Shown in pieces: positions 12,504-22,024 of a stretch of 31,772 nt of DNA. Positions within the stretch are counted from its first letter, which is position 1. The number at the start of each line of letters is the position of its first letter. The notes beneath the pieces were generated by a model, which saw nothing but the letters and a program-made list of their open reading frames with translations, was not told the DNA's origin and searched no databases. The position numbers were made by a program, and so were the translations under genes. Source of the DNA: Apostichopus californicus (Eukaryota > Echinodermata > Holothuroidea > Aspidochirotida > Stichopodidae). The stretch is taken from NCBI GenBank assembly GCA_020650975.1, contig JAIPMN010005512.1, positions 1 to 31,772 of the forward strand, read 5' to 3'.

Positions 12504-13060
12504 TTAACGCCTAAGAAGTAGGTTGTGTCGTTTCATGCACTGTGGAATGAAGGAAGAGGGGTGTCTGTTAGTTCTAGCCAACGGCAGCCTCATCCTACCA
12601 CTTCTAGGGATGATCGCTCTATCCAGAAACTCGCGGACTGGGTGGTCTTCATCAAGAAGGACCTATTCCATTTTAACCCCCAGTTGGTGTTGATAGGACG
12701 AGGCCAATGTTGGCTGACTATCCCCAATGATACGACTTGCCTGTCTGATCAGAACATCAATACGATGTGCATCTTCCTTCCTGACGTTGCCTCCCCATGA
12801 AACCAAATAATACTGCCAAACAGCACAAATAATAGAGTTATAGAACATGGCAAGAATGTTGTTATTAATATTAAACTTGTTAATCATACGCAGACAATGC
12901 ATCCTAGAATTCAGTTTCTTCATTAACATATCAACGTGATCATTCCAGGCGAGACGATTATCAATCACAACCCCAAGATATTTATAATTATCAACCCTTT
13001 CAACAGTACTTTCTTTCGAGACTATATAGAACGGCATCTTCCGTACTGCGTTTAAGCCTA
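12504..13060 (-). pseudogene. LINE polyprotein, C-terminal fragment with internal stop
   Basis: After the deletion the other frame carries VERVDNYKYLGVVIDNRLAW, then HRIDVLIRQASRIIG, the thumb and C-terminal region characteristic of Rex1/CR1-type LINEs (the YKYLG..ID block). A TAG at 12663-12665 interrupts it, but the same frame continues through HPVREFLDRAIIPRSGRMRL and a SSFIPQCMKRHN stretch to TAA at 12504-12506. That tail fits the conserved LINE C-terminus. The stop is therefore a later nonsense change, not the true end. Confidence 0.85.
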
Positions 13061-13540
13061 TACGCAAATTGCATCGGATCTAGATATTGATCCACCATGG
13101 GTTTCAGAAGCTTTAAGATGAAACGCTCACATACTTTCATTGCAACTGAAGTCAGAGCCACTGGTCTTAGATCATTCATGCATGTAATAATCGGTTTCTT
13201 GGGCACTGGGATTATGCAAGAGCTTTTCCATGCAGTTGGTATAGTATATGTACTAAAAGAAAGATTAAAAATGATTGCAAATATATTGGCAAGTTGATTA
13301 GCACAAACTTTCAACACACGTGGATGCAGCCCATCCGGGCCAGCGGCCTTCGATGGATTTAGTTTGGCAAACTCGTGGCATACTTCATCTGCAGTTACAG
13401 TTAAAAATGCATCAGGGGGCATGTCATTACTGGATAATAAATTATGCAGTTCGTCGGCCTCCTCTGAAAAATCGTGGCAATCAAACCTATTATAGAACAT
13501 ATTTAGTTCATTGGCATATTCAATCGATGTATCGGGTAAA
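13030..13540 (-). pseudogene. LINE reverse transcriptase, N-terminal (fingers) fragment
   Basis: Reading leftward from 13540, the frame runs in at the 5' truncation point with an IEYANELNMFYNRFD segment. It continues through the hallmark RT block SKAAGPDGLHPRVLK, then IPVPKKP, LRPVALTS and DPMQFAYR..RSTEDAV. This matches the Rex1/CR1-group reverse transcriptase up to the fingers region. The first ATG-like codon is incidental because the element is truncated. The frame shifts and ends soon after AVLYSLE, where the catalytic palm should begin. The FxDF-like and YxDD motifs are absent, so the enzyme cannot be active. Confidence 0.9.
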
Positions 13541-14077
13541 TGTGTGATTCTATGCTATTTGTATTGCTTTCATTTGTATATTTTTGGCGAATTACATCTA
13601 GACTACCTGCAACGGTAAGTGCGACGTGCCTTACTCTTCTGCTAACTTATAATCAAGGGATTGTATTAAGTTGTATCCAGAGCTCTGATCGGTTATTGCT
13701 TCCATATATACATATATTCTGCAGTCATATTTGATGGTTAATTGTAATACAATATTTGTCATAATGTTCTACTACGTTGATGTTGAGCAACCGTGTATAA
13801 CATTAAGTTCCTGTTGTAGCCTGTGTTGACTGTTTTACAATTGCGTGATTCATTGACCAATCAGATAGAACAAGTAATAACAGCAGCCTTTGCTTAGCAG
13901 TATTTCATTCCGCTTACAATGTTACAATAACTTGGTTGCAGTTGTATTTCACAATGGAAGTAAAAGTAGGCAACACTAAGAGGTATGCCCTGTCCTTTTT
14001 ATGTAGTATATGGTCCTCCTCAAACTTATATACGTTTACATCAAAATTACCATAAACTTAAAATCATTATGTTGTTG

Positions 14078-14360
14078 GATTATCCCTCAGTGTAAAGGCT
14101 ATAACTGGAAAAGTGAAATAATTTAATTTAAATTATACTTATTTTACACCACTCCCGCAGCTTCGCTTCTGGCAATTTGTGTTGATGTCTTTCCTTCAAT
14201 GCTATCATCATGTTGTGAGATTATCCCTCAACGTAAGGCTATGACTTGAATAGAGAAATGTTTTCAGTTACATTCTGCTATTGATACATGCACGACTCCC
14301 ATTCCGCGCTTTTGACAGCTTGTTTTGATGTCTTCCCTGCAATGATGTTGTCTTGTATAT
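14078..14360 (+). repeat. Tandem doublet of about 140 bp inside copy C
   Basis: A unit beginning gattatccctca (14079) and reaching the actcccgcag...gtgttgatgt segment (14152-14210) is repeated from 14219 (gattatccctca) through actcccattccg...tgttttgatgt (14293-14330). The offset between matching points is 140-142 bases. A decayed form of the same doublet is at 6439-6700 in copy B. Confidence 0.7.
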
Positions 14361-15609
14361 GACGTAAAAGGTTTAATGATTGAAACTGTATTTTCAGTTA
14401 CTACACACACGAAAATGAAGGTATATGCTATGTATATTGTACAGACATGGCACAACACATTGTAGCAACGCCTCTACCAACATGAAATACATGTACCAAT
14501 ACACCAATATGAATCATATCATTTGAGTTATACAGTAAGTAGTGACGTTAGGTATGACCAACAAACTATGAAGTTCGACTTGTGAGAAAACTGTACTGCA
14601 CTTTAAAGTAAGATATGTTTTTAATGTAATTGGAAAAACAATATCTGAAATGACCATGCATGAATTTAACCATATAAGCTAATGCACAATTAGCGCTTAT
14701 TATTTCCATGTATGTTATAGCCTACATTTCATAGACAGGGTCATGTTAATATATTTTAAGAATCAGATACCGATGCGAGAGTCGTGGACGATACATATGT
14801 ATCCCATCGCTTATCTTTCTATAACGTCGATTATGAAGTCAAAATGAGTGTGCCTCTAATAATTAGTTGGGTAGGTTGTAGAGGCCTTGATGGTCATGTC
14901 CCAAATTCCATACCCAAGTGCCGTACAATATTAAAGCTGCAAGCACATGTAGTTTGGACCTATCTGCAGCAACAGCATTTTGTATATATGACCATAATTT
15001 ATTTAGGCCCATGGAATAGTTTTATCTTAACAAAAAGCAAATGACTGCTAAAAACTAGATACAAAGTAAAACGAAACTGAAAGAGAACTGCATTCGATTA
15101 CTTTTCTTATCTGATTAGTTAATATTTAACAGATCAAAAGTGACAACTTAGCACTCAGCACAGATACAGCCGTATTGTTCTGTAAAAGTTAATGACATCA
15201 CGAAGTCATGTACATGGTACTTAATACAATACAATTGGGGTAGGTTTGAAATATTCATTTAAGGTTACTGTAGCAAGAGTCTACATGATTACAATGAATG
15301 AAAATATACACGCGATATGTTTCGATATGTAATGACTGGTTAAGAAGTATGCGTCTGCATTGAAGTGTGTTCATGAAGTTAATATTGCATGAAATATATA
15401 CCATGCGAGACCATAGGTTACTGAGGACATTATAACAGTTGGCAACTTGTTTAGATATGCTTAAGAATAAACGAGTATAACATGCAAGTAATAATCAGTG
15501 GAAGTACGTATCATTCGATAAGTGTGTGTTTGCTCGATAGACAACGTATATAGCGCTCATGCGCCTCTAAAGATGTTAACATACTACCGATATCAAGTTA
15601 TATACAATA

Positions 15610-15985
15610 CCTGTAAGGCATACATAAACTTTGGTTTGCCACTCATAATTTACATAGGACAGAAAATTACTCATATGTAAAGTTCATAAAGCCTCTTAGA
15701 GTACACATTATCATCAAATATGGAAATAAATTAGTGGAAATATGACAAATGATGTATACATGTGTGATTGAATAAGAAGAGTAAAAGTACGGAGGATAAT
15801 TCAGTACAGCTTTTATCATTCAATATGTCCGTTGTTTATCGATAGACGTTGTATATCACTGGCGTGCCAACAAAAAAGATAACGTACCCTTGATAAAAAA
15901 CAAACACGAACTTTTGTACCATCCATAGTACTTGAAGATAGGGGATTACTCAAAATGGTACGGCGCCATTTGATATTCACGTGAC
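15610..15985 (+). repeat. Alpha/beta/alpha cluster of copy C
   Basis: This is the counterpart of 485-870 in copy A: an alpha module near 15615-15680, a beta module ending gtgccaacaaaaaagata near 15880, and a second alpha at 15903-15985 ending in cggcgccatttgata. The minus-strand frame at 15816-16031 crosses this repeat and is not conserved. Confidence 0.65.
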
Positions 15986-17487
15986 TCAAATCAACCCGTC
16001 CTAGCTCAAACACCAAACCTAACCATAGCAAATTCGGGGTATTTGGGTCTTTATAAACTTAGTTTATCGGTAATAGACATGCAATCCTAGGTCAGGAAAT
16101 AGTGTTTATAAGGTTATTTCTTAATTGAACATTTAGAATGTCATACAATAATCGATTTGATAAGTGCAGTACAATCATTCATGTAGACAATGGATTAATC
16201 ACTACAAAAAGTCGCCATCTATTTTACTTGGGATTATATGTGCTTGACATTTTACTTCTTATTTGCAGTATTTGGGGATTTGACAATTCCGATGGTATAT
16301 ACAATTGATCTTGCAATTCTTTTAAAAAAAAACAGTATTTTATTGAAGGTTTACCGTATATTTCATGCAATGCCCGACGTAGTTATTTTCATCACATAAC
16401 TCGCTGTATAATTACCACTTTTGTGGGGTTTTGTATCTCATTTACTTGTTTTTCATTACAGATAATTTTGTTTGTTTATTAGGCGACTTAATTATAAAAT
16501 GCGTCACATTATTGACCGATCAGAAATGTGTAGCATTTCATCAATTTATTAATTAAATACTTAAGTACCTAATTAATTAAATTAGATACATAATCATGTT
16601 CAACTAGGCATGTTCTCTTTTTTGCATGCTACACCTCTTCTTACATAAAAAATAGGCTTCAATTCAAGATCCATTAACTCGGCATCGTGTTGTTCAGTCG
16701 GTAGAAAAGGTATACGGACACTTTTAAACAACATTGTCCCTATCACTCTAATATGCATGAGATATCATGAAAATAGCTACAAAATCTAATCAAAATCCAT
16801 CCAAAAAATTGACAAGTTTACAATTAATTTCTTAATTCTAGTTATTATTTATTAATAAACATTAATTTAGCTTATTATGCACATTGATGATGTAAGGTTC
16901 TGACAGCCTAATTTCTGTTATGTTATTTATTTGGTTTTTGAGAAATATTTCATCAACAAAAAGATTGACCATTTTACAAGTACTTTCTAAATTCTAGTTT
17001 TATTTATGAATAAACAATAATTTAGCTAATTGTGTACATTGATGATCCAAAGGATGTGACAGCCTAATAAGGGACATAGTGGCTAGGTGTCGCTTTTCAG
17101 ATATATCTTGTTATCTCGTATAGAGTTTAAAGAACAAAAGCAAAAGTGGGAGAATGAGATATGAATTCAGTTTCCCTGCAATACTTTGTGATTCCTTGAG
17201 AGGGGAGGAATTCCCCGCATCTGTAGTACTATGGGGATATTTCTTGTTATCACGTAGCGACTTTAATTCACAAAAATTAACTGTCAGGAAGAGGAATTAC
17301 AGTTTTATAAAATGTACTCTGATACCTGATTTGGAACCAAAGGAGCTGAAGCATGTTGGAAATATAAAAGAAGTATTGTAGAAACAACTACTGTATTTTA
17401 TTTTCTTCGTGTTGTTTTGCACAACTTATATTTTCATGGGTGTTAGGCCACGCTGAGGTTGACTCCAAGTTTCTGACCGACTAGGTA

Positions 17488-17557
17488 TTTTCACAGTGGG
17501 AGTGACCCCCCCCCCCCNNNNNNNNNNTTTTCACAGTGGGAGTGACCCCCCCCCCCC
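17488..17557. other. Assembly gap flanked by an identical 30-base overlap
   Basis: Ten N occupy 17518-17527. The 30 bases before the gap (17488-17517, ttttcacagtgggagtgac then a C run) are identical to the 30 bases after it (17528-17557). The C run is at least 12-13 long. This looks like two contigs ending in the same poly-C tract and placed side by side without merging, so the true gap is probably negative and no sequence is missing. Confidence 0.92.
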
Positions 17558-18300
17558 CTCCCCCGGAAGTACGCACCCTTTTATCATATGAAGAAAGAGG
17601 AGGTAAAGAGTAGATAAATATCCACACGATGCAAAGTACTCCTTTACACACATACTAGAAAGACAGATACAGAGTCAAACGAAACCGAAAGAGAAGTATA
17701 TTCGTTTACATTTCTTATCCGATAAATCAATATTGAATGCGGTATATTCATAAATGATATATTGAGACGATCATCCCACAATATACAATGAAGCATGCAG
17801 TGTGTTTGAGCAGATTGAAGGTATCATAAAGTACGACAAACTCAAAGGTTAAGAGTAAAGCAATTATTCTATCGGGCGTATCTGGCAATGCTAACAATAT
17901 TAAGAAACCGAATATAGTATGCCCCTTTGAAGTTTATTATCCGATAGTTAAATGATAAAACATAGGCTAGAAGCGTTTATGAATAATCAATATACAAAGT
18001 CATTCTGGCATTGCGAAGCAGAAATTAAATATCCAGACACAAAAACTATTATTGCTTGAATCAGAAATGCATATATTATATTTTACAATTTGTTTAAGAA
18101 ATGACAAGCTTTCAAAGCATAATTTTAAAGAAAACACTAAGATTCAAATCACGCACAGTGATCCCAAACTACAAAAGAGCTTTCCTTTAAAAACATCGTG
18201 TAAGTCGTCAAATGAAATATATCAAGATAAGTTTAAGGGAATATGAAATGATAGGTTGGACATGATCAACAAGTCAACAGCTGTGATTCAATTGGACGTG

Positions 18301-18415
18301 TCATCGTTTAAGTAAAGTCAAGAAAGTAAGAGTAAAGCTATTTATCATTCGATATGTATGTTATTTATCGATATACGATGTAGATTATGGTGTGCCAACA
18401 AAAAAGATAGCGTAC
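18301..18415 (+). repeat. Beta module, left half of an interrupted beta/alpha copy
   Basis: tttatcattcgatatg through gtgccaacaaaaaagatagcgtac matches 675-745 and 15815-15888. In those copies the sequence runs straight on into the alpha module. Here it is cut at 18415 by the insertion that ends at 19572-19578. Confidence 0.7.
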
Positions 18416-18443
18416 TCTAGAATGCTTTTTACGTGACCCGCCC

Positions 18444-18505
18444 GCGAATATTTTTTTTTCCAAACTGAACTGACACTGAAATTATTTCCTCGATTCTGAT
18501 TGGCT
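18444..18505 (+). repeat. Left terminal inverted repeat
   Basis: Begins gcgaatatttt and runs to attggct. It matches the reverse complement of 19165-19225, differing at a few positions and by T-run length. Confidence 0.85.
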
Positions 18506-18519
18506 AACAGCAAGCCAAT
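18499..18519. other. Subterminal hairpin of the long-TIR element
   Basis: attggct (18499-18505) pairs perfectly with agccaat (18513-18519) across a seven-base loop. Further in, gttcagtttgggaa near 18584-18598 is an inverted copy of part of the left TIR, so the left end alone can fold back on itself. Confidence 0.7.
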
Positions 18520-18643
18520 AGTTTCCGTATAGGTTTCCGTACGTATAGGTTATAAGGCAATACATACAACTAGTATATCAAGTTCAGTTTGGGAACAAGT
18601 CAAAGACACAGACATATATATCGTTTGGTAGTTTGGTTTTCGT

Positions 18644-18663
18644 GCCCAGGTTTTTTCCTGGGC
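18644..18663. other. Perfect hairpin with T6 loop
   Basis: gcccagg (18644-18650) faces cctgggc (18657-18663) across six T. It lies inside the long-TIR element. Confidence 0.8.
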
Positions 18664-19164
18664 GACTTTTCCTTAAAATAAATATATCGTCCAATGCCTT
18701 TTTTGTCTTGATGGCCACTGCATATTCGACTAGACCTATCATGATTCATTGACTGAATACTTTTTGATTTATGATTATAAAAGTATCGCAACTCCGAATG
18801 TACACAAAAACCTCGTACATATGTACATCGGCTACATTTATACAATTACAAATGCACTGTGTTTTATTGTGTTGTATACTATACACAGTACAATAGGCTA
18901 CACTATCTGTGTTGTGTAGAGCGGAGTCAAGCGAGTAACAAACGATCGATGACTGCCTATAATGGGCGCAGTAGTTGGGAATAGTTGCTTAATTCATTGT
19001 GTTAAGACCACTACGGTATATACTTTCGTTCATATATACCTACCAAAAGTTCTGGAAAGTTGCTAATGTGAATATCTTGAATTTGTTCGTGTTGATCATA
19101 CCGATATCGACAGAGTATGGAGGGATCCATGTTGAATACTAAATTAAATCACGTGCTCGCTGAG

Positions 19165-19225
19165 AGCCAATCAGAATCGAGGAAATAATTTCAATGTCAG
19201 TTCAGTTTGGGAAAAAAATATTCCC
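19165..19225 (-). repeat. Right terminal inverted repeat
   Basis: Begins agccaatcagaatcgagg and ends in atattccc, immediately before the right 9-bp target duplication. Confidence 0.85.
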
Positions 19226-19234
19226 GACCCGCCC

Positions 19235-19572
19235 TGCGGGATCAAAAACGTCAGGGCCAAACGGCACTACCCAACCATCCCATTCTGACAAACAAAACTT
19301 AAGTCAAGCGAGCCAAAAAAGTAAATACGCCCACCGACCTGCAGAGACAAACCCCCAACCACCCACTCAAACTTTCAGAAAACCACAAAAGGACGACCAC
19401 CACGCAGCGAAACGAAACACCCCTCCCCCAGCATACCTGCGTCCAATAAAGGCAGTCCCAGATAATCGGCGAAAATCGCCTTCAACATGAAGGCGAATGT
19501 CACACTTCACCGCCTCCAGAAATGCCTGCCAACTGGCAAATTTGCCCCTAAAAACCACATCACATCTATTCT
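19235..19572. mobile_element. GC-rich outer element, right part, with remnant frame
   Basis: This stretch is much richer in G+C than its surroundings and belongs to the outer insertion. On the minus strand an open run upstream of a stop gives VFRGKFASWQAFLEAV followed by a basic segment. On the plus strand a proline/lysine-rich frame runs through it. The FxSWxxFxxAV pattern looks protein-like but I cannot name a family. The minus strand also has splice-acceptor-like pyrimidine runs ending in CAG. It may be a captured gene fragment, a decayed retrocopy or an unknown transposon. Confidence 0.4.
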
Positions 19573-19578
19573 TCTAGA

Positions 19579-19640
19579 TATCAGTTCATCAATAACACAA
19601 ACAAGGCAAACATGAACTTTGGTACCACCCATAGTATGAA
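19579..19640 (+). repeat. Alpha module, right half of the interrupted copy
   Basis: tatcagttcatcaata, then gcaaacatgaactttgg and taccacccatagta, match 754-815 closely. Similarity ends near 19640. Confidence 0.75.
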
Positions 19641-20440
19641 AAGGATCAATTGTTGGTACTCCTTCCTTTCGCTGAAACCAAAACTTCGATATTTATATAG
19701 GGATTGCCAGAAACTGAGCTGCATAGCTCTGTTGTTACAGTGCAGACACTTTAAGGGCCAATAACACCTGAATTGCAACTATAATTTTTATCATCGATTT
19801 CTGGTGCGTTTTATTTACACCCCCCCCCCCTATTAAATTCACCCAATAAATATATAAACTTATTATTTATAAAATTACTTTTTTTCTAATATTCCAATGG
19901 CTATTGTCAATATTCAGTCAATATTGTGGATCAAATTTACAAATCAGATTGCAGTGTTCAAATCGTATCACATAATACGTTGACAACTCCTTAGCAGCGG
20001 TTAGTTTAATCTACACTCATGTGTTCTTCGCCTGTAAACATTCTGTAAATCAGGTCCTACCGGTGCCAGAGGTGAGACTGACTGGAAAGTGTGGTCGTTC
20101 TTAAAAAAACAATTCTGAAGTAATAACATCACTACTCTCTTACATACATTTGCACGGAGCGACACTACTACGGAGGTAGGAAACCCAACCGGTGGGACCT
20201 TCCCCGAAGGAAATCCTATCATCGCACATCTAACTGTCGCTTCCGATGCAAGAGTGTCAGCCAAGTAGGAAGCGGCGTTGAAGGTTTCGTCTAGCAGGCA
20301 CTCCTGCAAATAATACGTTAAAAGAAGCTTAATCCCTAATACAATGGTTTGTAGCTTTCTCGTGGCTAAAGCCTTTCTGCTGTTCTGAAGATGAGTGACA
20401 TTCCTTGAAATGATGTCTCTCGAGGCCCCTGTAAACGGCG
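19641..20440. other. Unique interval with a C11 tract and a GC-rich island
   Basis: This has no homology to U or V that I can see. A run of eleven C sits at 19820-19830. From about 20030 to 20310 the sequence is clearly richer in G+C than its neighbours and holds the possible exon described separately. The minus-strand frame at 19581-19778 matches nothing. Confidence 0.45.
20148..20303 (-). CDS. Possible internal exon, unrecognised protein
   Basis: On the minus strand a pyrimidine-leaning stretch ending ttatttgcag leads into an open frame of exactly 52 codons (phase 0 at both ends). It ends before gtatgtaag, a good donor match. The peptide begins ECLLDETFNAASYLADTLAS and later reads CAMIGFPSGKVPPVGFP. 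Composition is protein-like and G+C is higher than the surroundings. The frame stays open to about 20001. I do not recognise the family. No neighbouring exon is visible, so this could also be a transposon-derived or pseudogene fragment. Confidence 0.3.
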
Positions 20441-21010
20441 ATCTTGGGATGATGAAGTACTGGTGTCTTGCTTATGGCCGTCATCCTTTTGAGAACCAGG
20501 GAATAATAGCACGCGTCATGCTATGTATGAATAGTTAAATCATTCCTCCCCTAATACGCAATGAATAGAGCAACACCGTCGTGCCTAATATATTGTAGCG
20601 CAACATTTGGTATACGAAAGTGCGTATTTTGTCACCCCAGACGGAATTTTATGATAATAAAGCCAAGCCCTACACTAGAACACAAAATATATTTCGACAT
20701 ATGGTTATGGAACTAATGGTGGCCATTATTTATTTTTAAATAAAGTTAGGTTTGTACTTTATTAGAATGGAACGTATCACCACAAGACAAATACAAAACC
20801 GGACCATCACATACAATTATGAGCATTTAACAGCATACTGCATATTTGTGTTTATTTAAACAAATTAAGGATAGCTATATATCATTCAACATGTATTTAA
20901 GCATTACGCAGATTTACCAATAAAAGTGATATCGTGATCGATATTACTGTTTATTTAATACCTTCCAGTGAAAAGCAAACATGAACCTTGATACTTATTT
21001 ATGTAAAATA
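20441..21010 (+). repeat. V-family block, copy 1, with X, beta and alpha modules
   Basis: 20441-20560 (X module: agaaccagggaataata then gcacgc) matches 30822-30955. 20566-20870 (caacaccgtcgtgcc, later ccagacggaatttta and aataaagcca) matches 23720-24280 and 29111-29640. 20870-20950 (catttcaac-like beta) and 20972 (aaaagcaaacatgaac alpha) match 24285-24400. There are no genes. Confidence 0.7.
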
Positions 21011-22024
21011 TGCATTACGCTAATAATCCCCGGGTAACGTCTCTCGTTTTTTAAATAATTATTGCATATTCTTTGTCATATAGACTTGGACTTTTATTCG
21101 TTTTTCAGTGTTTCTCCTATAAATGATAGTGCGGATTAAGAAGTCGTATTTCTTTAGTTTGTACGGTTTATCTCTCTTTATCTCGTTTTTTTCTCCTTAC
21201 GTTAATAGAAAGCTTTACAGTAAGTTTGATAAAATGCGGGTACAACTACTGCGGTAACACTGGGCGATTGATTTCAATCTGTTTCTTTTCATATTTTTTT
21301 TACACAATGATGTCAACAATTGTCTCTAAATTACTGTATTGACACAGAGAAACACTTTGAGCTCATTTTATCTTGATTTTTGTTACTTATTTGTTACGGA
21401 ATTAACACGGAAGCGACATGTTAACTGATCAGAAAGAGTTACCATTACGAACATTCGTGTATACTTTCAATGATGAAATCATTTACACTTTGTCGTATTT
21501 GTAGAGATTTGTTGTTTATTGCGTGGACATTACATGCCTGTTAAACACACAACAATCTACGGAAAACATCAAATGGAACTTTTACAGTATCATATTTCTA
21601 AACGATTTAAGCAAGGTTGTCAGCATCTGTATCCAGGGCCTTGTGTAAGAGAAACTCATCATATCAACAAATGATAGGGATATGTTAAACACGTATACAC
21701 AACACAGTTGTTGTAGCGACGCCTTTAATTTTGCAGTGAGTTGTTTCGTTGTTTTAACTCTATGATTTAATTATGTAAGTTGCAGGTATGAATACAAATA
21801 TGAAGGAGTAGCACCAAAATGTATACCAATATATTTGCAGTTACAATGCACCTTAACATCTAGCGCTCTCGGTGCCGTAAGATATCAATGCTTGTGCTAT
21901 AGATCAATAACGAATGAGTTCATCCGAAGTACATAGATCACAAACACACATGCTCCATGATACGCATTGAGACGAATAACGCATGCGACACATAATTAGC
22001 AGAAACATGTTGTAACGCACTTTT
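21011..22024. other. Non-coding interval, mostly unmatched
   Basis: A weak module near 21705-21735 (acacagttgttgtagcgacgcc) recalls 30350-30375 and the cattgtagcaacgcctc of 6937 and 14459. A gamma-like ctgatcaga stretch is at 21425. Otherwise I see no structure and no gene. Confidence 0.4.

Larger units (their letters stand above)
12284..13541 (-). mobile_element. 5'-truncated, internally deleted Rex1/CR1-group LINE
   Basis: On the minus strand this carries two pieces of a non-LTR retrotransposon polyprotein, a 3' UTR with AATAAA at 12308-12313, and a tail of four GATAA units on the plus strand (TTATC on the element strand, 12286-12305). Short tandem-repeat tails and 5' truncation are typical of the CR1/L2/Rex1 group. 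The insertion splits U copy C: the left flank ends ctagacgtgt (12283) and the right flank resumes gtgattctatgc, whereas copy B reads continuously through agacatatgattctatgc near 5888. GTGT may be a 4-bp target duplication, although the edge is ambiguous. Confidence 0.9.
11571..18300 (+). repeat. U-family long duplicated block, copy C (most complete, LINE-interrupted)
   Basis: This is the most complete copy of the U unit. It starts with the gtaacacaggttg segment and ends at caagataagtttaa...atatgaaat (about 18218-18248), matching 9727-9753 in B. It keeps the alpha/beta cluster at 15610-15985 that B has lost. A LINE fragment interrupts it at 12284-13541 and the N gap lies at 17518-17527. Without the LINE the unit is about 5.5 kb. 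The frames at 14784-15044 and 7267-7497 share their first 30 or so codons, then diverge by a frameshifting length difference. Confidence 0.8.
18435..19234. mobile_element. Non-autonomous DNA transposon with 61-62 bp TIRs and 9-bp target duplication
   Basis: GACCCGCCC at 18435-18443 is repeated at 19226-19234 as a direct 9-bp target duplication. Between them the element (18444-19225, 782 bp) has long terminal inverted repeats. The left, 18444-18505, contains ccaaactgaactgaca and gaaattatttcctcgattct. The right, 19165-19225, is its near-perfect reverse complement. A 9-bp duplication with long TIRs fits a Mutator-like (MULE) non-autonomous element; hAT or P-like families usually give 8 bp. No transposase is encoded and the internal 18600-18845 frame matches nothing. 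Confidence 0.8.
18416..19578. mobile_element. Composite nested insertion with TCTAGA target duplication
   Basis: TCTAGA at 18416-18421 and at 19573-19578 bounds an insertion into the beta/alpha repeat. The uninterrupted copy near 741-760 reads gtac, six bases, then tatcag, exactly as expected before insertion. The 1151 bases between consist of a GC-rich outer element (about 360 bp once its own insertion is removed) and an inner long-TIR element (18444-19225). The outer element has no obvious terminal inverted repeats. I cannot assign it to a class. Confidence 0.65.

Noticed and set aside
12525..13547. Plus-strand frames opposite the LINE.
   Set aside because: They are antisense shadows of the minus-strand LINE coding pieces.
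18600..18845. A minus-strand frame of 81 codons inside the long-TIR element as a transposase remnant.
   Set aside because: It has no DDE-type spacing or zinc-binding pattern, and part of it derives from a hairpin.
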